The position numbers were made by a program, and so were the translations under genes. A DNA stretch of 64,000 nucleotides from assembly GCF_036323495.1 (NCBI RefSeq), contig NZ_AP028947.1, forward strand, positions 1,736,001 through 1,800,000, in the 5' to 3' direction. The stretch's first letter is position 1. The number at the start of each line of letters is the position of its first letter. The DNA is from Limnobacter thiooxidans (GTDB lineage: Bacteria; Pseudomonadota; Gammaproteobacteria; Burkholderiales; Burkholderiaceae_B). Shown piece after piece: positions 27,393 to 41,877 of this stretch. Under the pieces are notes generated by a model. The model was not told where the DNA came from. It did not search any database and worked only from the letters and a program-made list of their open reading frames with translations.

Positions 27393-28202
27393 ATGAATAT
27401 TGTGATTAAAGATGTGCACGACATTGAAAAAATGCGTGTAGCCGGCCGACTGGCTTCAGAAGTGCTGGATTTTATCGGTCCACATGTGGTGGCTGGTGTG
27501 ACCACGGAGGAATTGGACAAGCTTTGCCACGATTTCATGGTGAATGTGCAGGATACCATTCCCGCCCCGCTGAACTACGCGCCTCCGGGTTACAGCCCCT
27601 ACCCCAAATCCATTTGTACTTCGGTCAATCACCAGATTTGCCACGGTGTACCAGGACCCAAGAAACTGAAAAATGGCGACATCATCAATATCGACATCAC
27701 AGTGATCAAAGACGGTTACCACGGCGACACCAGCCGAATGTTCATCGTGGGCGAAGGATCTCTGGCCGCACGCCGCCTGTGTGAAATCACTTTTGAAGCC
27801 ATGTGGCTAGGCATCGAGCAGGTCAGGCCTGGCGCCACACTGGGTGATGTTGGTGCAGCGATACAAAAATTTGCAGAAGGTTTTGGCTACTCAGTGGTTC
27901 GAGAGTTTTGCGGTCACGGCATTGGGACCAAATTTCACGAAGAACCCCAAGTCCTTCATTATGGACGTCCTGGCACTGGGGTCAAGTTGATAGAAGGCAT
28001 GATTTTCACCATCGAGCCAATGCTGAATGCAGGAAAACGCGAAATCAAGGAAATGCCGGATGGATGGACCATCGTCACAAAGGACCACAGCCTTTCCGCA
28101 CAATGGGAACACACTGTGCTGGTCACGGCAGATGGCTACGAAGTACTGACGGTGTCCAGTGGAACTCCCGCAAACCCCCGCTTGAAATCGCAGGCGGCCT
28201 GA
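27393..28202 (+). CDS. map: Methionine aminopeptidase, type I
   Basis: Removes N-terminal methionine from nascent proteins. 269 residues of the pita-bread fold; metal ligands lie in NIDITVIKDGYHGDTSRMF, FCGHGIG and IFTIEPM..., and the late E in QWEHTVLVT. It is divergent from rpsB, an arrangement common in proteobacteria, and is followed immediately by glnD. Confidence 0.98.
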   Translation: MNIVIKDVHDIEKMRVAGRLASEVLDFIGPHVVAGVTTEELDKLCHDFMVNVQDTIPAPLNYAPPGYSPYPKSICTSVNHQICHGVPGPKKLKNGDIINIDITVIKDGYHGDTSRMFIVGEGSLAARRLCEITFEAMWLGIEQVRPGATLGDVGAAIQKFAEGFGYSVVREFCGHGIGTKFHEEPQVLHYGRPGTGVKLIEGMIFTIEPMLNAGKREIKEMPDGWTIVTKDHSLSAQWEHTVLVTADGYEVLTVSSGTPANPRLKSQAA

Positions 28203-28203
28203 C

Positions 28204-30813
28204 TTGACTCCGGATTCTGGCCCAATGGAAAGCGTGACATCGCAAACAGACCTTAATAAGCTCAAAGCGACTGTTAAATCTGAGCTGAAAACCTTGGCCC
28301 ATCAATGGCTTACACCATTTACTGAAGACACTCCGGCAAATTCGGTAGAAACGGCTTTAAGAAAACGATGTAAAGCTGTTGATAATGCGCTACTTTCCAT
28401 TTGGAAGGCTCTGGATATGCCAGCGACTTACGCCTTGATAGCGGTGGGAGGCTATGGGCGTGGAGAGTTGTTTCCATTCTCTGACGTTGATGTTCTGATT
28501 TTGATTGACAGTGAACCAGACGGACAGAACACGGAAAAACTGGAGACCTTTTGTGGTTCTGGTTGGGACATCGGCTTGGAAATCGGGCACAGCGTGAGAA
28601 CACCCGCTCAGTGCGTGGAAGAAGCCGCCAAAGACATCACCGTGCAAACTGCGCTTGTTGAAGCCCGACTTCTATTCGGAAATATCAAATATTTCAACGA
28701 TTTAAATGACAATCTTCAAAAGATACTGGATGTAAAAACCTTTTTTCGCAAGAAAACACTTGAACTTCGGCAGCGACATGCCAAGTACCATGAAACACCC
28801 TACAGCCTTGAGCCGAATTGCAAGGAAAGCCCAGGTGGCCTGCGTGATCTGCACGTGATTTCCTGGGTCAGTCGTGCTGCCAACTTGGGCAACAGCTGGG
28901 CAGAAATGGCGAAACAGGGATTGATCACACCTTTTGAAGCCGCAAAGCTGCGCAACAATGAACGCACGCTCAAGAGGATACGATATCAGCTTCATGTAAC
29001 AACCGGGCGAAGGGAAGACAGGCTGGTTTACGACGTACAAACCCAATTGGCCGAGTCACTGGGTTACCAGGCTACAACTGGCAGGCGATCCAGTGAACAA
29101 TTGATGCAGAAGTACTACCTCGCAGCCAAAGCCGTCATGCAACTGAACACCATTCTGTTGCAGAACATTGAGCTTTCCATTTTTGGTTCAAACTCGGCAC
29201 CAGTTCCAATCGACGATGAGTTTCAGGAAACCGACTCCTTGCTGGACATCCGGGACAACGCTGTGTTCACGCGGAATCCTTCAGCCATGCTTCGCGCGTT
29301 TATCGTCATGCAGCAGAATCCGCGATTAAAGGGCATGAGTGCGCGCACCTTGCGCCAACTTTGGCATGACAGGGTCAAGATCAATAGCCAGTTCAGAAAA
29401 GACCCTGCCAACAAAGCGCTTTTCATCGAGTTTTTCAAACAACCTCGCGGGATCGTTCATGAATTGCGGCGGATGAACGAGATGAGCGTTCTTGGTCGAT
29501 ACTTGCCCGTATTCCGAAAAATCGTTGGTCAGATGCAGCACGACCTCTTTCACGTATACACCGTGGATCAGCACATCATGACCGTGGTGCGGAACCTGCG
29601 TCGTTTCACGATGGCAGAACACGCCCACGAGTATCCGTATTGCAGCCAGTTGATGGCCAACTTTGATGACCATTGGTTGCTGTACCTTGCGGCATTGTTT
29701 CATGACGTAGCCAAAGGCCGGGGCGGTGACCACAGCGTGTTGGGCGAAGTGGATGCGCGCAAGTTTTGCAAAGAACACGGCTTGAATCAGGAAAACACCG
29801 ATCTGGTTGCTTTTTTGGTCAAACACCATTTGACCATGTCCAACACGGCACAAAAGAAGGACCTCTCGGACTCCGATGTGATTCGGGAATTTGCAGAGAT
29901 TGTGAAAACCCCGAGAAACTTGACCGCGTTGTATCTTTTAACCGTGGCTGATATTCGGGGCACCAGTCCAAAGGTATGGAATGCCTGGAAGGGCAAGCTC
30001 CTGGAAGACCTTTACCGGCTGAGCTTGAAGTTTCTAGGCGGTGAGGCACCCAACCGTCGTCAAATGCTGGCAGAGCAACAGGCTGAAGCCAAACGTATCC
30101 TGAGACTTTATGCGCTTTCGGACAATGTTCAGGACAAGTTGTGGGCGCAGCTGGATGTGTCATATTTTCTGCGCCAAGGTGCGAGTGACATTGCCTGGCA
30201 CAGTCGACATTTGTATTGGCGGGTCAATGCAGAACAACCGATCGTGAAGGCCCGCCTGTCTCCCATCGGCGAAGGTCTTGAGCTGCTGGTGTACACCCGC
30301 GACGAAATGGACCTGTTTGCCCGAATTTGCGGATATTTTGACTCCAAAAATCTAAGTATTCTGGATGCGAAAATTCACACGACCCTGCATGGTTATGCCC
30401 TGGATTCGTTTTTGATTCAACATGACAGTGGAACCGAATTTTATCGGGAAACGCTGTCCCTGCTTGAAGCAGAACTTCAAGACAGGCTGGTCAAGCGCCT
30501 GCCACTTGAGGCCCCTGTGTTTGGACGCATGTCCAGGCAATCTCGTCACTTTCCGGTTCGCCCCACAGTTGATCTGATGCCCGATGAAAAAGGAAACCAG
30601 TATCTGCTGACCATTTCAGCCACAGATCGAACCGGTTTGCTGTATTCAATCACCAAGTTGCTTGCACAGTACAAGGTCAGTGTGCAAACCGCGAAAATCA
30701 TGACTTTGGGAGAACGGGCCGAAGACAGTTTCCTGCTCTATGGCCAGTCATTGAACTCACAAAAACTGCAAATTCAACTGGAAACAGACCTGCTGGAACT
30801 GTTGTCCATTTGA
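28204..30813 (+). CDS. glnD: Bifunctional uridylyltransferase/uridylyl-removing enzyme
   Basis: Senses glutamine and adds or removes UMP on P-II proteins. 869 residues: nucleotidyltransferase domain with GGYGRGELFPFSDVDVLIL (residues 82-100, catalytic D94/D96), an HD hydrolase domain with ALFHDVAKGRGGDHS (about residue 500), and two C-terminal ACT domains (ARICGYFDSKNLSI; SATDRTGLLYSITKLLAQYKV). The first possible start is TTG at 28204, 1 bp after the map stop; ATG at 28225 is also credible. Its substrate GlnB is encoded about 30 kb away in this window. Confidence 0.96.
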   Translation: MTPDSGPMESVTSQTDLNKLKATVKSELKTLAHQWLTPFTEDTPANSVETALRKRCKAVDNALLSIWKALDMPATYALIAVGGYGRGELFPFSDVDVLILIDSEPDGQNTEKLETFCGSGWDIGLEIGHSVRTPAQCVEEAAKDITVQTALVEARLLFGNIKYFNDLNDNLQKILDVKTFFRKKTLELRQRHAKYHETPYSLEPNCKESPGGLRDLHVISWVSRAANLGNSWAEMAKQGLITPFEAAKLRNNERTLKRIRYQLHVTTGRREDRLVYDVQTQLAESLGYQATTGRRSSEQLMQKYYLAAKAVMQLNTILLQNIELSIFGSNSAPVPIDDEFQETDSLLDIRDNAVFTRNPSAMLRAFIVMQQNPRLKGMSARTLRQLWHDRVKINSQFRKDPANKALFIEFFKQPRGIVHELRRMNEMSVLGRYLPVFRKIVGQMQHDLFHVYTVDQHIMTVVRNLRRFTMAEHAHEYPYCSQLMANFDDHWLLYLAALFHDVAKGRGGDHSVLGEVDARKFCKEHGLNQENTDLVAFLVKHHLTMSNTAQKKDLSDSDVIREFAEIVKTPRNLTALYLLTVADIRGTSPKVWNAWKGKLLEDLYRLSLKFLGGEAPNRRQMLAEQQAEAKRILRLYALSDNVQDKLWAQLDVSYFLRQGASDIAWHSRHLYWRVNAEQPIVKARLSPIGEGLELLVYTRDEMDLFARICGYFDSKNLSILDAKIHTTLHGYALDSFLIQHDSGTEFYRETLSLLEAELQDRLVKRLPLEAPVFGRMSRQSRHFPVRPTVDLMPDEKGNQYLLTISATDRTGLLYSITKLLAQYKVSVQTAKIMTLGERAEDSFLLYGQSLNSQKLQIQLETDLLELLSI

Positions 30814-30830
30814 CAGCACTGCTGGGACTT

Positions 30831-30860
30831 GGCTGCAAGGCGAATTATTCGTCTTGCAGC
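30831..30860. terminator. Hairpin between convergent glnD and mtnP
   Basis: GCTGCAAG and CTTGCAGC form an 8-bp stem, and the enclosed CGAATTATTCG also pairs. The element overlaps the last codons and stop of the minus-strand gene. There is no T-run on either side, so it may be a 3'-end stabiliser or a Rho-assisted stop rather than an intrinsic terminator. Confidence 0.5.
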
Positions 30861-31591
30861 TGAACCATCGACTTGATGATGCCCATTACCCTGCCCATGC
30901 CTTCCTGAACGGTTGTACTGATTTGAGCGTGGGAAATTTCCTTGGCACTGTCACCCACCCCTGCGGCTTGATTCACCACCAAGGCAAGGTGAACGTAGGG
31001 TATTTCCATTTCACGTGCCAGGGAGGCCTCAGGCATTCCGGTCATGCCCACAATGTCTGCCCCGTCTCTGGCCAGGCGCTTGATTTCTGCGGCTGTTTCC
31101 AGCCTGGGGCCTTGTGTGCATGCATAACATCCACCTTGCGCCACCTGCTCACCCACCGCATCGGCCGCCAGACAAAGGGCCGCTCTTAACGATGAGTCAT
31201 AAGGCCAGGTGAAATCAATGTGCTGCACAGCCTGACTATCGCCCTCAAAAAATGTCGCAGCACGGCCATGTGTGTAGTCAAGAATTTGATCAGGAACCAC
31301 CAACTGGCCAGGCTTCCAGTCAGGACGAATTCCGCCTACGGACGCCACCGACAAAATACCGTCTATTTCAAGCTGCGACAGGGCCCAGATATTCGCCCTG
31401 TAGTTGATCTCATGCGGAGCAATCGTGTGGCCATAACCGTGCCTAGCGAGAAAAACAACCTCACGGCCAGCAAGCCGGCCGATCGTGAGCGCACCGGAAG
31501 GCTCACCGTAAGGTGTGCGCTGAACCTTGCGTTGCGTCACTTCGAAACCGGGAAGTTGACTTAAACCGCTGCCACCCAACACTGCATACAT
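30845..31591 (-). CDS. mtnP: S-methyl-5'-thioinosine/methylthioadenosine phosphorylase family protein
   Basis: Phosphorolysis of a methylthio-nucleoside in methionine/polyamine salvage. The 248-residue protein has the purine phosphorylase family II motifs GGSGLSQL, RHGYGHTIAPHEINYRANIWAL and VGMTGMPEASLARE. The N-terminal portion resembles the Pseudomonas S-methyl-5'-thioinosine phosphorylase more than eukaryotic MTAP, so thioinosine is the likelier substrate; that is an inference from memory of the family. Starts 3 bp after galU ends. Confidence 0.88.
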   Translation of the reverse strand: MYAVLGGSGLSQLPGFEVTQRKVQRTPYGEPSGALTIGRLAGREVVFLARHGYGHTIAPHEINYRANIWALSQLEIDGILSVASVGGIRPDWKPGQLVVPDQILDYTHGRAATFFEGDSQAVQHIDFTWPYDSSLRAALCLAADAVGEQVAQGGCYACTQGPRLETAAEIKRLARDGADIVGMTGMPEASLAREMEIPYVHLALVVNQAAGVGDSAKEISHAQISTTVQEGMGRVMGIIKSMVQLQDE

Positions 31592-31594
31592 CGC

Positions 31595-32470
31595 TTAGCC
31601 TCTGTTCTTCAAGTAATCGGAGAACTCCGCACTCACCTCGTGATGCTTTAAGCCCAGTTCAACCGTGGCTTTCAAGTAGCCTATTTTGGATCCGCAATCA
31701 AAACGTGTTCCGTTAAAACGATAAGCCAGCACGGGTTGATCTTCCAGCAAGGATGCAATGCCATCAGTCAACTGGATTTCACCACCGGCACCCTTGCCTG
31801 TTTTTCGAATGTGGTCAAAGATTTGCGAATTGAGCACATAACGACCAACGACAGCCAGGTTGGTCGGCGCGTCCTTGGGTTCCGGTTTTTCAACAATGGC
31901 GTTGACGCGCTCTGACCTGTTGTTCCAGGGAGTGCTGGACACAATACCGTAAGATTTGGTGTCCTCCAGAGGCACCTCTTGAACAGCCAAAACGCTGGCG
32001 TGCTCGCGCTCGAAGACCTTGACCATTTGATGTGTCACCGACGGCGTGCCCTTGTCAACGTCCATCAAATCATCAGCGAGAAGGACAGCAAATGGTTCGG
32101 CACCCACAACAGGCTCAGCGCACAACACCGCATGCCCTAATCCCAAAGGCTCCATCTGGCGAATGTAAATGCAGTTGACATGGCTGGGAACGATGTTCTT
32201 TACGAGCTCAAGTAAGGCACTTTTGCCCCTGGCCTGAAGCTCTGCTTCCAGTTCATAGGCTTTGTCGAAATGATCCTCAATGGCCCGCTTGCTTCGACCG
32301 GTGATGAAAACCAGTTCAGTCAAACCTGCCTCAAGCGCTTCCTCAACCGCATATTGAATCAGTGGCTTGTCTACCACTGGCATCATTTCTTTGGGACTGG
32401 CCTTGGTGGCCGGCAAAAAACGGGTACCCATGCCTGCAACTGGAAATACTGCCTTTCTGACTCTGCTCAT
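31595..32470 (-). CDS. galU: UTP-glucose-1-phosphate uridylyltransferase
   Basis: Makes UDP-glucose for surface polysaccharides and galactose metabolism. 291 residues; the N-terminal nucleotide-binding signature [18 protein letters not shown], the [13 protein letters not shown] block and [21 protein letters not shown] are all present. Upstream of mtnP with 3 bp between, likely one transcript. Confidence 0.97.
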   Translation of the reverse strand: MSRVRKAVFPVAGMGTRFLPATKASPKEMMPVVDKPLIQYAVEEALEAGLTELVFITGRSKRAIEDHFDKAYELEAELQARGKSALLELVKNIVPSHVNCIYIRQMEPLGLGHAVLCAEPVVGAEPFAVLLADDLMDVDKGTPSVTHQMVKVFEREHASVLAVQEVPLEDTKSYGIVSSTPWNNRSERVNAIVEKPEPKDAPTNLAVVGRYVLNSQIFDHIRKTGKGAGGEIQLTDGIASLLEDQPVLAYRFNGTRFDCGSKIGYLKATVELGLKHHEVSAEFSDYLKNRG

Positions 32471-32518
32471 TGGTTTGCTCTCGACAATAAAGAAATAGAA
32501 AATTAGTGTTAATTTATG

Positions 32519-35669
<3,151 letters not shown>

Positions 35670-35673
<4 letters not shown>

Positions 35674-38600
35674 ACGGTTTCCGTTGCCATTTTTTCAGCA
35701 GCAGCCAAGTCCACAGCCACAATGCGAGACACACCTTTTTCCTGCATCGTGACGCCAATCAACTGCTGCGCCATTTCCATGGCGATTTTATTGTGAGAAA
35801 TGAACAAAAACTGGGTTTGTTCAGACATTTGTTTGACCAAACGCGTAAAGCGCTCGGTGTTTGCGTCATCCAGCGGCGCATCTACTTCGTCAAGCAAGCA
35901 GAACGGTGCTGGATTCAATTCGAATATTGCAAAAACCAGGGCTGTGGCGGTGAGCGCTTTTTCACCACCCGACAAAAGGTGAATGGTGCCGTTTTTCTTG
36001 CCAGGGGGCTGAGCAAAAACCTGAACACCGGCATCCAGGATTTCGTCCCCGGTCATGACCAATCGCGCTTCCCCGCCACCAAACAATTTGGGGAACAGTC
36101 GTGAAAAGTGACCGTTGACCACACCAAAAGTTTCCGAGAGCAATTCCCGGGTTTCCTTGTCGATCTTGCGAATCGCGTCCTCAAGGGTTTCCATGGCTTC
36201 CATAAGGTCGCCGGCCTGCATGTCGAGAAAAGACTTCCTTTCTGAGGCAGCCGCCAGTTCTTCAAGCGCCGCAAGGTTAACCGCTCCCAGCTCCTGCATG
36301 GCATTGGTGAGGCGGGTAACCTCTGCTTGCAAAACCGAAGCCTTGGGTGGAATATCCATCGCCAACAATTGGCGTCCCAAGTCATCTACATCGGCCTGCA
36401 CTTCGTCCAGCAGGTTTTTATACTGCTCGATAGTCAGTTCAGCAGCCTGAATTTTCAATGCAAGATCCTGGACAACATCCCGAAGTGGATCTGCCAGCTT
36501 GTCGCTTTCCTTCTCGGCACGCTCAAGCTCGGAAACCTTGCTCATGATCTGCTCTAGTGCATCTCGTGACACAGCAACTTTTTCCTCTGCGATTACCCGA
36601 TCTTCGAGGGCCGCTTGCAGGGCTTCCTGCCCTTCAACTTCAGACAAGCCATCCAGCTCATTCACGGCAAGCTGCTTGCGTTGCAGAATCTGCTGTATCT
36701 GCGTGTTGGCAAAAGCAATGTCCCGCTCGCATTCTCGTTGCCTTGATTCCTGGTTGCGGATCGCGAACTCAATGTCCTGTTTCTTTCGCATCGCATTTTG
36801 AACCTGGGCCTGCTTGTCGCGAAGCAATTGTTCCGCCTCGGTCACGCGGTCTTTCTGTGCTTCCAGCGCATCGCTGGACACAGCAAGCTGCTCGTCAAGT
36901 GCAGCGTATTTGTCTTCCGACTCCAAAAGAATTGCACGCTGCTCTTCGAGTTCGCTTTCCAACAAGGCCAAGTCCAGTCCGATTTGTTCCCGACGACTGT
37001 CTGCCCTGCTCTGCTGTTCTTGCAGACGAATCAACTGTACCTGAGCCTCATGCTGCCGTTTGGTCAAACTTTCCACCAAGGCACGTGCTTGCACCGCATT
37101 GGCCTTCAGTTCGCCGGTTCGCAACTGGAGCTGATCGCGTTTGGTCATGGACTCGTTCTTCAGCATTTCCAATGCGCGTACTTCGGTTCTCAATGCGTCA
37201 ATCTGCTGCTGCCTCTCAAGCCTTCCACTTTGGGCGTTGTCCGCAGCATAAAAGGACACGCCGGAGGCGCTGACGCAATGGCCTTGAGGAGTGAAAATAC
37301 GCTGCCCCGGCTTCAGGCTTTTGCGTTTGGCAAGCGCTGTGGGCAAATCGGGCGCCAAAAGATAACCCGACAAAAGCTGAACAATGGATTGCTGTATGGA
37401 AGAATCTGAGCTCCGTACCAGGCTGGCCAAATCATCTGGCCCTACAGGAATAGCTGCAGCTGGTGTCGCCGACTCCAGAAAAGCCACTCGCGCAGGGGGA
37501 GGCTGTCTGGCAAAGCCTTCCACGATGTCCAGTGTTCGAACCTGGAAACTGTCCAGTGATTCACGCAATGCAGATTCAAGCGCTCGTTCCCAACCCCGCT
37601 CCACCTGCAACTTTCCCAGCAGGCGGGGCGTTTCCCCAAGGCCAGTGCTGGCTATCCAGGGCTTCAGTTCTGCACTTTCTGCCAGTTGTTCATTCAGCTT
37701 TTCAAGCGCATGCAATTGCGCTTGCGCGTTGGCGTGCTTGTCACGTTCACTGTTAAATACAAGCTGCACTTGTTCAAGTTCTAGGCCGCTTGACGTCAGC
37801 TTGCCCTCCAACTCCGTCTGGGTAGACGTGGCCTCTATCAACTCGGTTTCCAGTGACTGCACCCGAGAAACCAGCTGATCCAATTCATGAATTGAAGGGG
37901 CCGCGATTTGCTTGCGCTCTGCATCCAGACGATCAAGCTTGACCTGAATGGTGTTCTCGGCTCGGCTTGCAGCCTCTTGCTGAGATGAAACCTGGCTCAA
38001 TTCCTGCTGAATCTTCATCACGCCGGCACGTTTCTGATCCACGGCAAACCGGGCTGCCTGGAGGGCCTGCTCCACAGGCTCCACGGCCAGTTCAGCTTCC
38101 TCCAGTGCGATAAACCGCTCTTCAAGCTCGGCCTGCTGCTCCTCGCTGGATCCGCTGATTTCATCAAGGCGCGCCTTGGCGTCCTCTTCGCGCAAAGTCC
38201 AGTTTTGAATTTCCAGCTCGAGTTCGGCGACACGGGCCGCCAATCGCGTTCTGGATTCAGCCATCACGCGCAAATCCGCTTCAAGCCGACTAACCTGGCG
38301 GTTGGCTTCAATCCACTGACTTTGATCATTTTCAAGCTGCTGCTGGGCGTCCACCTGCTTTTCCCGAATCGAGAAAAGCTCGGTCTGGGTGCTCACCGAC
38401 TTGCTTTGAATGGCTTCGAGCTCGGCCTTGGCCCGCTCAAGTTTGGCCTGACCGGTGTTTTTCTGTTCCAGCGATTCAGCATAGCGGATGTACCACAGCA
38501 GGCGCTGCTTGGTATTTTTGGCTTCTTCAAGTTCCTTGAATTGACGGGCGACCTTCGCCTGTTGCTCCAACCGTTCGATCTGGCTGGTCAATTCGCGGAG

Positions 38601-39191
38601 GATATCTTCAATACGGGTCAGGTTGTCGCGTGTGTCGGCCAAGCGGTTACCAGTTTCACGGCGGCGTTCCTTGTACTTTGATACGCCAGCAGCTTCTTCT
38701 AGGAAAATGCGCAATTCTTCCGGGCGGGCTTCAATAATTCGGGCGATCATGCCTTGCCCGATAATCGCGTAGGCGCGTGGTCCCAAGCCGGTACCCAGGA
38801 AAATATCCTGAACGTCGCGGCGACGAACTGCCTGCTGGTTGATGTAATAGGTGGACGCTCCGTCGCGGGTCAACACGCGCTTGACGGAAATTTCGGCGTA
38901 CTGATTCCAGCTGCCACCTGCGCGCCCCTCCGCATTGTCGAATACCAGTTCCACACTGGCACGCGAAGCGGCTTTTCGGTTGGTCGAGCCATTGAAGATC
39001 ACGTCCTGCATGGATTCACCGCGCAATTCCGAGGCCTTGGATTCGCCCAAGACCCAGCGCACGGCATCAATGATGTTTGATTTTCCACAGCCATTCGGAC
39101 CCACCACGCCAACCAGATTGCTGGGCACGGCAAAGGACGTCGGCTCGACAAATGACTTAAAGCCCGCTAAACGAATGTGTGTTAATCGCAC
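35670..39191 (-). CDS. smc: Chromosome segregation protein SMC
   Basis: ATPase of the SMC-ScpAB condensin that organises and segregates the chromosome. 1173 residues: Walker A GPNGCGKS (31-38) with the following NIIDAVRWVLGE, a coiled-coil arm, a hinge domain (about 510-650), a second arm, and the C-terminal LLSGGEKALTA signature with Walker B FCLLDEVDAPLDDAN. The start is GTG at 39191, with no obvious ribosome-binding site. First gene of smc-zipA-ligA. Confidence 0.97.
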
Positions 39192-39373
39192 GATGAGGTG
39201 GAAATGAGACCAATAGAACGAATAAAAACTTCAACCCACGGGATCTTGAAAACCCGCTGACCTTATAATAGCAAAGCCTTTGAGCTTTACGCCGGGCTCC
39301 AGCCCTTAGTTGGCAGGATGATTCAGTTGTTAACGCCATGAGGGCCTTCGCCCCGCCGGCCAGAGAGAGAAGC

Positions 39374-39793
39374 ATGAGTAACAAACCCAGCCGCGATTTA
39401 CAGACTTTTCCAAATCCAAACCCGGACCGCCCCTACCACGTGCACATTGAAGTGCCTGAATTCACCTGTCTTTGCCCTTTGACCGGGCAACCGGACTTCG
39501 CAACCCTGGTGATTGACTACCTGCCCAATCAAAAGAATGTGGAATTGAAAAGCCTGAAGATGTACATGTGGAGTTACCGGGAAGAAGGCGCCTTTCATGA
39601 AGCCGTCACCAACAAGATCCTGGACGACCTGGTTGCAGCCACAGACCCGCGCTACATGAAACTGACTGCCAAGTGGTATGTACGGGGTGGTGTATACACC
39701 ACGGTGGTGGCCGAACACCGCCATGCCAACTTTCAACCCTTGCCCAAGGTGGAGCTGGACCAGATTTCCACGATGAACCCCACTCGTGGCTAA
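39374..39793 (+). CDS. queF: NADPH-dependent 7-cyano-7-deazaguanine reductase
   Basis: Reduces preQ0 to preQ1 in queuosine synthesis. 139 residues of the short (type I) QueF: catalytic cysteine in [12 protein letters not shown], the substrate motif [20 protein letters not shown] and the [13 protein letters not shown] end. The ATG at 39374 (MSNKPSRDL) is preferred over the upstream in-frame ATG at 39338 because the family begins there. I looked for a preQ1 riboswitch upstream and did not find a convincing one. Confidence 0.95.
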   Translation: MSNKPSRDLQTFPNPNPDRPYHVHIEVPEFTCLCPLTGQPDFATLVIDYLPNQKNVELKSLKMYMWSYREEGAFHEAVTNKILDDLVAATDPRYMKLTAKWYVRGGVYTTVVAEHRHANFQPLPKVELDQISTMNPTRG

Positions 39794-39820
39794 AAAGCGC
39801 GCGGCAAAACAGCAATTCCG

Positions 39821-41017
39821 GTGACACCATTGAAAAATCTCGACAAACTACAGCCCTACCCCTTCGAGCGCCTGCGGACACTGTTCGCGGGTGCCAAGCA
39901 CACTGGCGGTCTTGAACACGTCAATTTGTCAATTGGCGAGCCCAAACATCCGACACCCGCGTTGATAAAACAGGCATTGATCGACAACCTGGACGGTTTG
40001 GCGGTGTACCCCGGGACACAGGGGCTGCCTGTTCTGCGCAAGGCAATTGCGGACTGGATTCTTCGCCGTTTTGATGCACAAGTGGATGCCGAAACGCAGG
40101 TGTTGCCTATCCTGGGCTCACGCGAAGCGCTGTTTTCCTTTGCGCAGGTGGTGTTGGATGGGTGCGAGGCGGGTAGCCACGTGGCCTTCCCGAACCCGTT
40201 TTATCAGATTTACGAAGGTGCAACATTCCTGGGCGGTGCCAGCCCGGTTTTTGTCAATATTGATGCCACCACCGGTCTGCCCGACTTTCACAACTTAAGC
40301 CCGGACGTGTTGGCAAAAACCAGGCTGATGTACGTGTGTTCACCGAACAACCCGACTGGTGCTGTTTACACGTTGGAAGACTGGCAAAAGCTGTTTGATC
40401 TCGCCGACGAATACAATATCGTGATTGCATCTGATGAATGCTATTCGGAGATCTATCTGGATGGTACAGAGGCTCCGATCGGCGGCCTGGAAGCAGCAAG
40501 TCGCTTGGGGCGGTCCGACTACAACAACCTGGTTGTATTTTCCAGCCTGTCCAAACGGTCAAACGCACCGGGATTGCGCTCAGGTTACGTAGCGGGCGAC
40601 GCGGACCTGATCAAGGCCTTTTTGCGCTATCGCACCTATCATGGTTCGGCCATGTCAGCGACCATTCAAATGGCCAGCGTCGCGGCCTGGAATGATGAAG
40701 AACATGTGATTGAAAACCGTCGCTTGTACACTGAAAAATTCAAGTCTTTCCAAGCCATTTTGCAAGGCACGCTTGATCTGCACATACCACCAGCCGGCTT
40801 CTACTTTTGGGCAGACCTTGGCCGCAGTGACACCGAGTTTGCAAAAACGCTGTTTGAACAAGCCCATGTTACCCTGTTGCCCGGAAGCTTTCTGGGCCGG
40901 GAAGCCGGGGGACAGAACCCTGGCACAAATCACGTGCGCATTGCGCTGGTCGCCAGCCTGGATGAGTGCAATGAAGCCGCAAAACGAATCGCACATCTAA
41001 TTAGAAACAGTCTCTGA
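39821..41017 (+). CDS. dapC: Succinyldiaminopimelate transaminase
   Basis: PLP enzyme of the succinylase branch of lysine/meso-DAP synthesis. 398 residues from GTG at 39821 (TTG at 39830 possible). Class I/II aminotransferase motifs: [46 protein letters not shown], and the PLP lysine in [15 protein letters not shown]. It sits directly before dapD, the preceding enzyme of the same pathway, which supports the substrate. Confidence 0.94.
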   Translation: MTPLKNLDKLQPYPFERLRTLFAGAKHTGGLEHVNLSIGEPKHPTPALIKQALIDNLDGLAVYPGTQGLPVLRKAIADWILRRFDAQVDAETQVLPILGSREALFSFAQVVLDGCEAGSHVAFPNPFYQIYEGATFLGGASPVFVNIDATTGLPDFHNLSPDVLAKTRLMYVCSPNNPTGAVYTLEDWQKLFDLADEYNIVIASDECYSEIYLDGTEAPIGGLEAASRLGRSDYNNLVVFSSLSKRSNAPGLRSGYVAGDADLIKAFLRYRTYHGSAMSATIQMASVAAWNDEEHVIENRRLYTEKFKSFQAILQGTLDLHIPPAGFYFWADLGRSDTEFAKTLFEQAHVTLLPGSFLGREAGGQNPGTNHVRIALVASLDECNEAAKRIAHLIRNSL

Positions 41018-41031
41018 CACAGGAACCTATC

Positions 41032-41862
41032 ATGACAACAAATCACCAATCCATCATCGAAGCCGCCTGGGAAAACCGTGCAGACATCTCCCCTTCTTCT
41101 GCGCCTGCCGATGTTCGCGCAGCAGTCGGTGACGTGCTTGAAAAACTGAACACCGGCGAACTTCGCGTGTGTTCCAAAGACAATGGCGAATGGATCACAC
41201 ACCAGTGGATCAAAAAAGCCGTGTTGCTCTCTTTCCGCCTGGAAGACAACAAGCCCATGGCTGCCGGTGGCTTCACGCAGTTTTACGACAAGGTGCCCAC
41301 CAAGTTCGTGGATTACACCGAAGAAGATTTCAAGAAAGGCGGTTTCCGCGTGGTACCACCCGCCGTTGCACGCCGTGGCAGCTTCATTGCCAAAAACGTA
41401 GTACTGATGCCTAGTTACGTGAACATCGGCGCCTATGTGGATGAAGGCACCATGGTTGACACCTGGGCCACCGTGGGTTCGTGCGCGCAAATCGGCAAGA
41501 ACGTTCACCTGAGCGGCGGTGTGGGCATTGGCGGCGTGCTGGAACCCCTGCAAGCCAACCCCACCATCATTGAAGACAACTGCTTTATTGGCGCACGTTC
41601 CGAAGTGGTGGAAGGCGTGATCGTGGAAGAAAACTCGGTCATTTCCATGGGCGTTTACTTGGGCCAAAGCACCAAGATTTTCAATCGTGAAACAGGCGAA
41701 GTGACTTACGGTCGCATCCCGGCCGGTTCAGTTGTGGTCAGCGGCTCATTGCCCAGTGCCTGTGGCAAATACAGCCTGTATTGTGCAGTTATCGTCAAGC
41801 GAGTGGACGCCAAAACACGCGCCAAAACCGGCATCAATGAATTGCTGCGCAACGCAGATTAA
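41032..41862 (+). CDS. dapD: 2,3,4,5-tetrahydropyridine-2,6-dicarboxylate N-succinyltransferase
   Basis: Succinylates tetrahydrodipicolinate in the lysine/DAP pathway. 276 residues: an N-terminal helical domain (about 1-100) and a left-handed beta helix built of hexapeptide repeats ([43 protein letters not shown]). Adjacent to dapC, 14 bp apart. Confidence 0.98.
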   Translation: MTTNHQSIIEAAWENRADISPSSAPADVRAAVGDVLEKLNTGELRVCSKDNGEWITHQWIKKAVLLSFRLEDNKPMAAGGFTQFYDKVPTKFVDYTEEDFKKGGFRVVPPAVARRGSFIAKNVVLMPSYVNIGAYVDEGTMVDTWATVGSCAQIGKNVHLSGGVGIGGVLEPLQANPTIIEDNCFIGARSEVVEGVIVEENSVISMGVYLGQSTKIFNRETGEVTYGRIPAGSVVVSGSLPSACGKYSLYCAVIVKRVDAKTRAKTGINELLRNAD

Positions 41863-41877
41863 GGAGAACTCGACAGG

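Noticed and set aside
39192..39373. PreQ1 riboswitch and TATAAT promoter upstream of queF
   Set aside because: A TATAAT (39264-39269) is present, but the only TTGAAA is 12 bp away, and the small hairpins do not match preQ1 aptamer classes.
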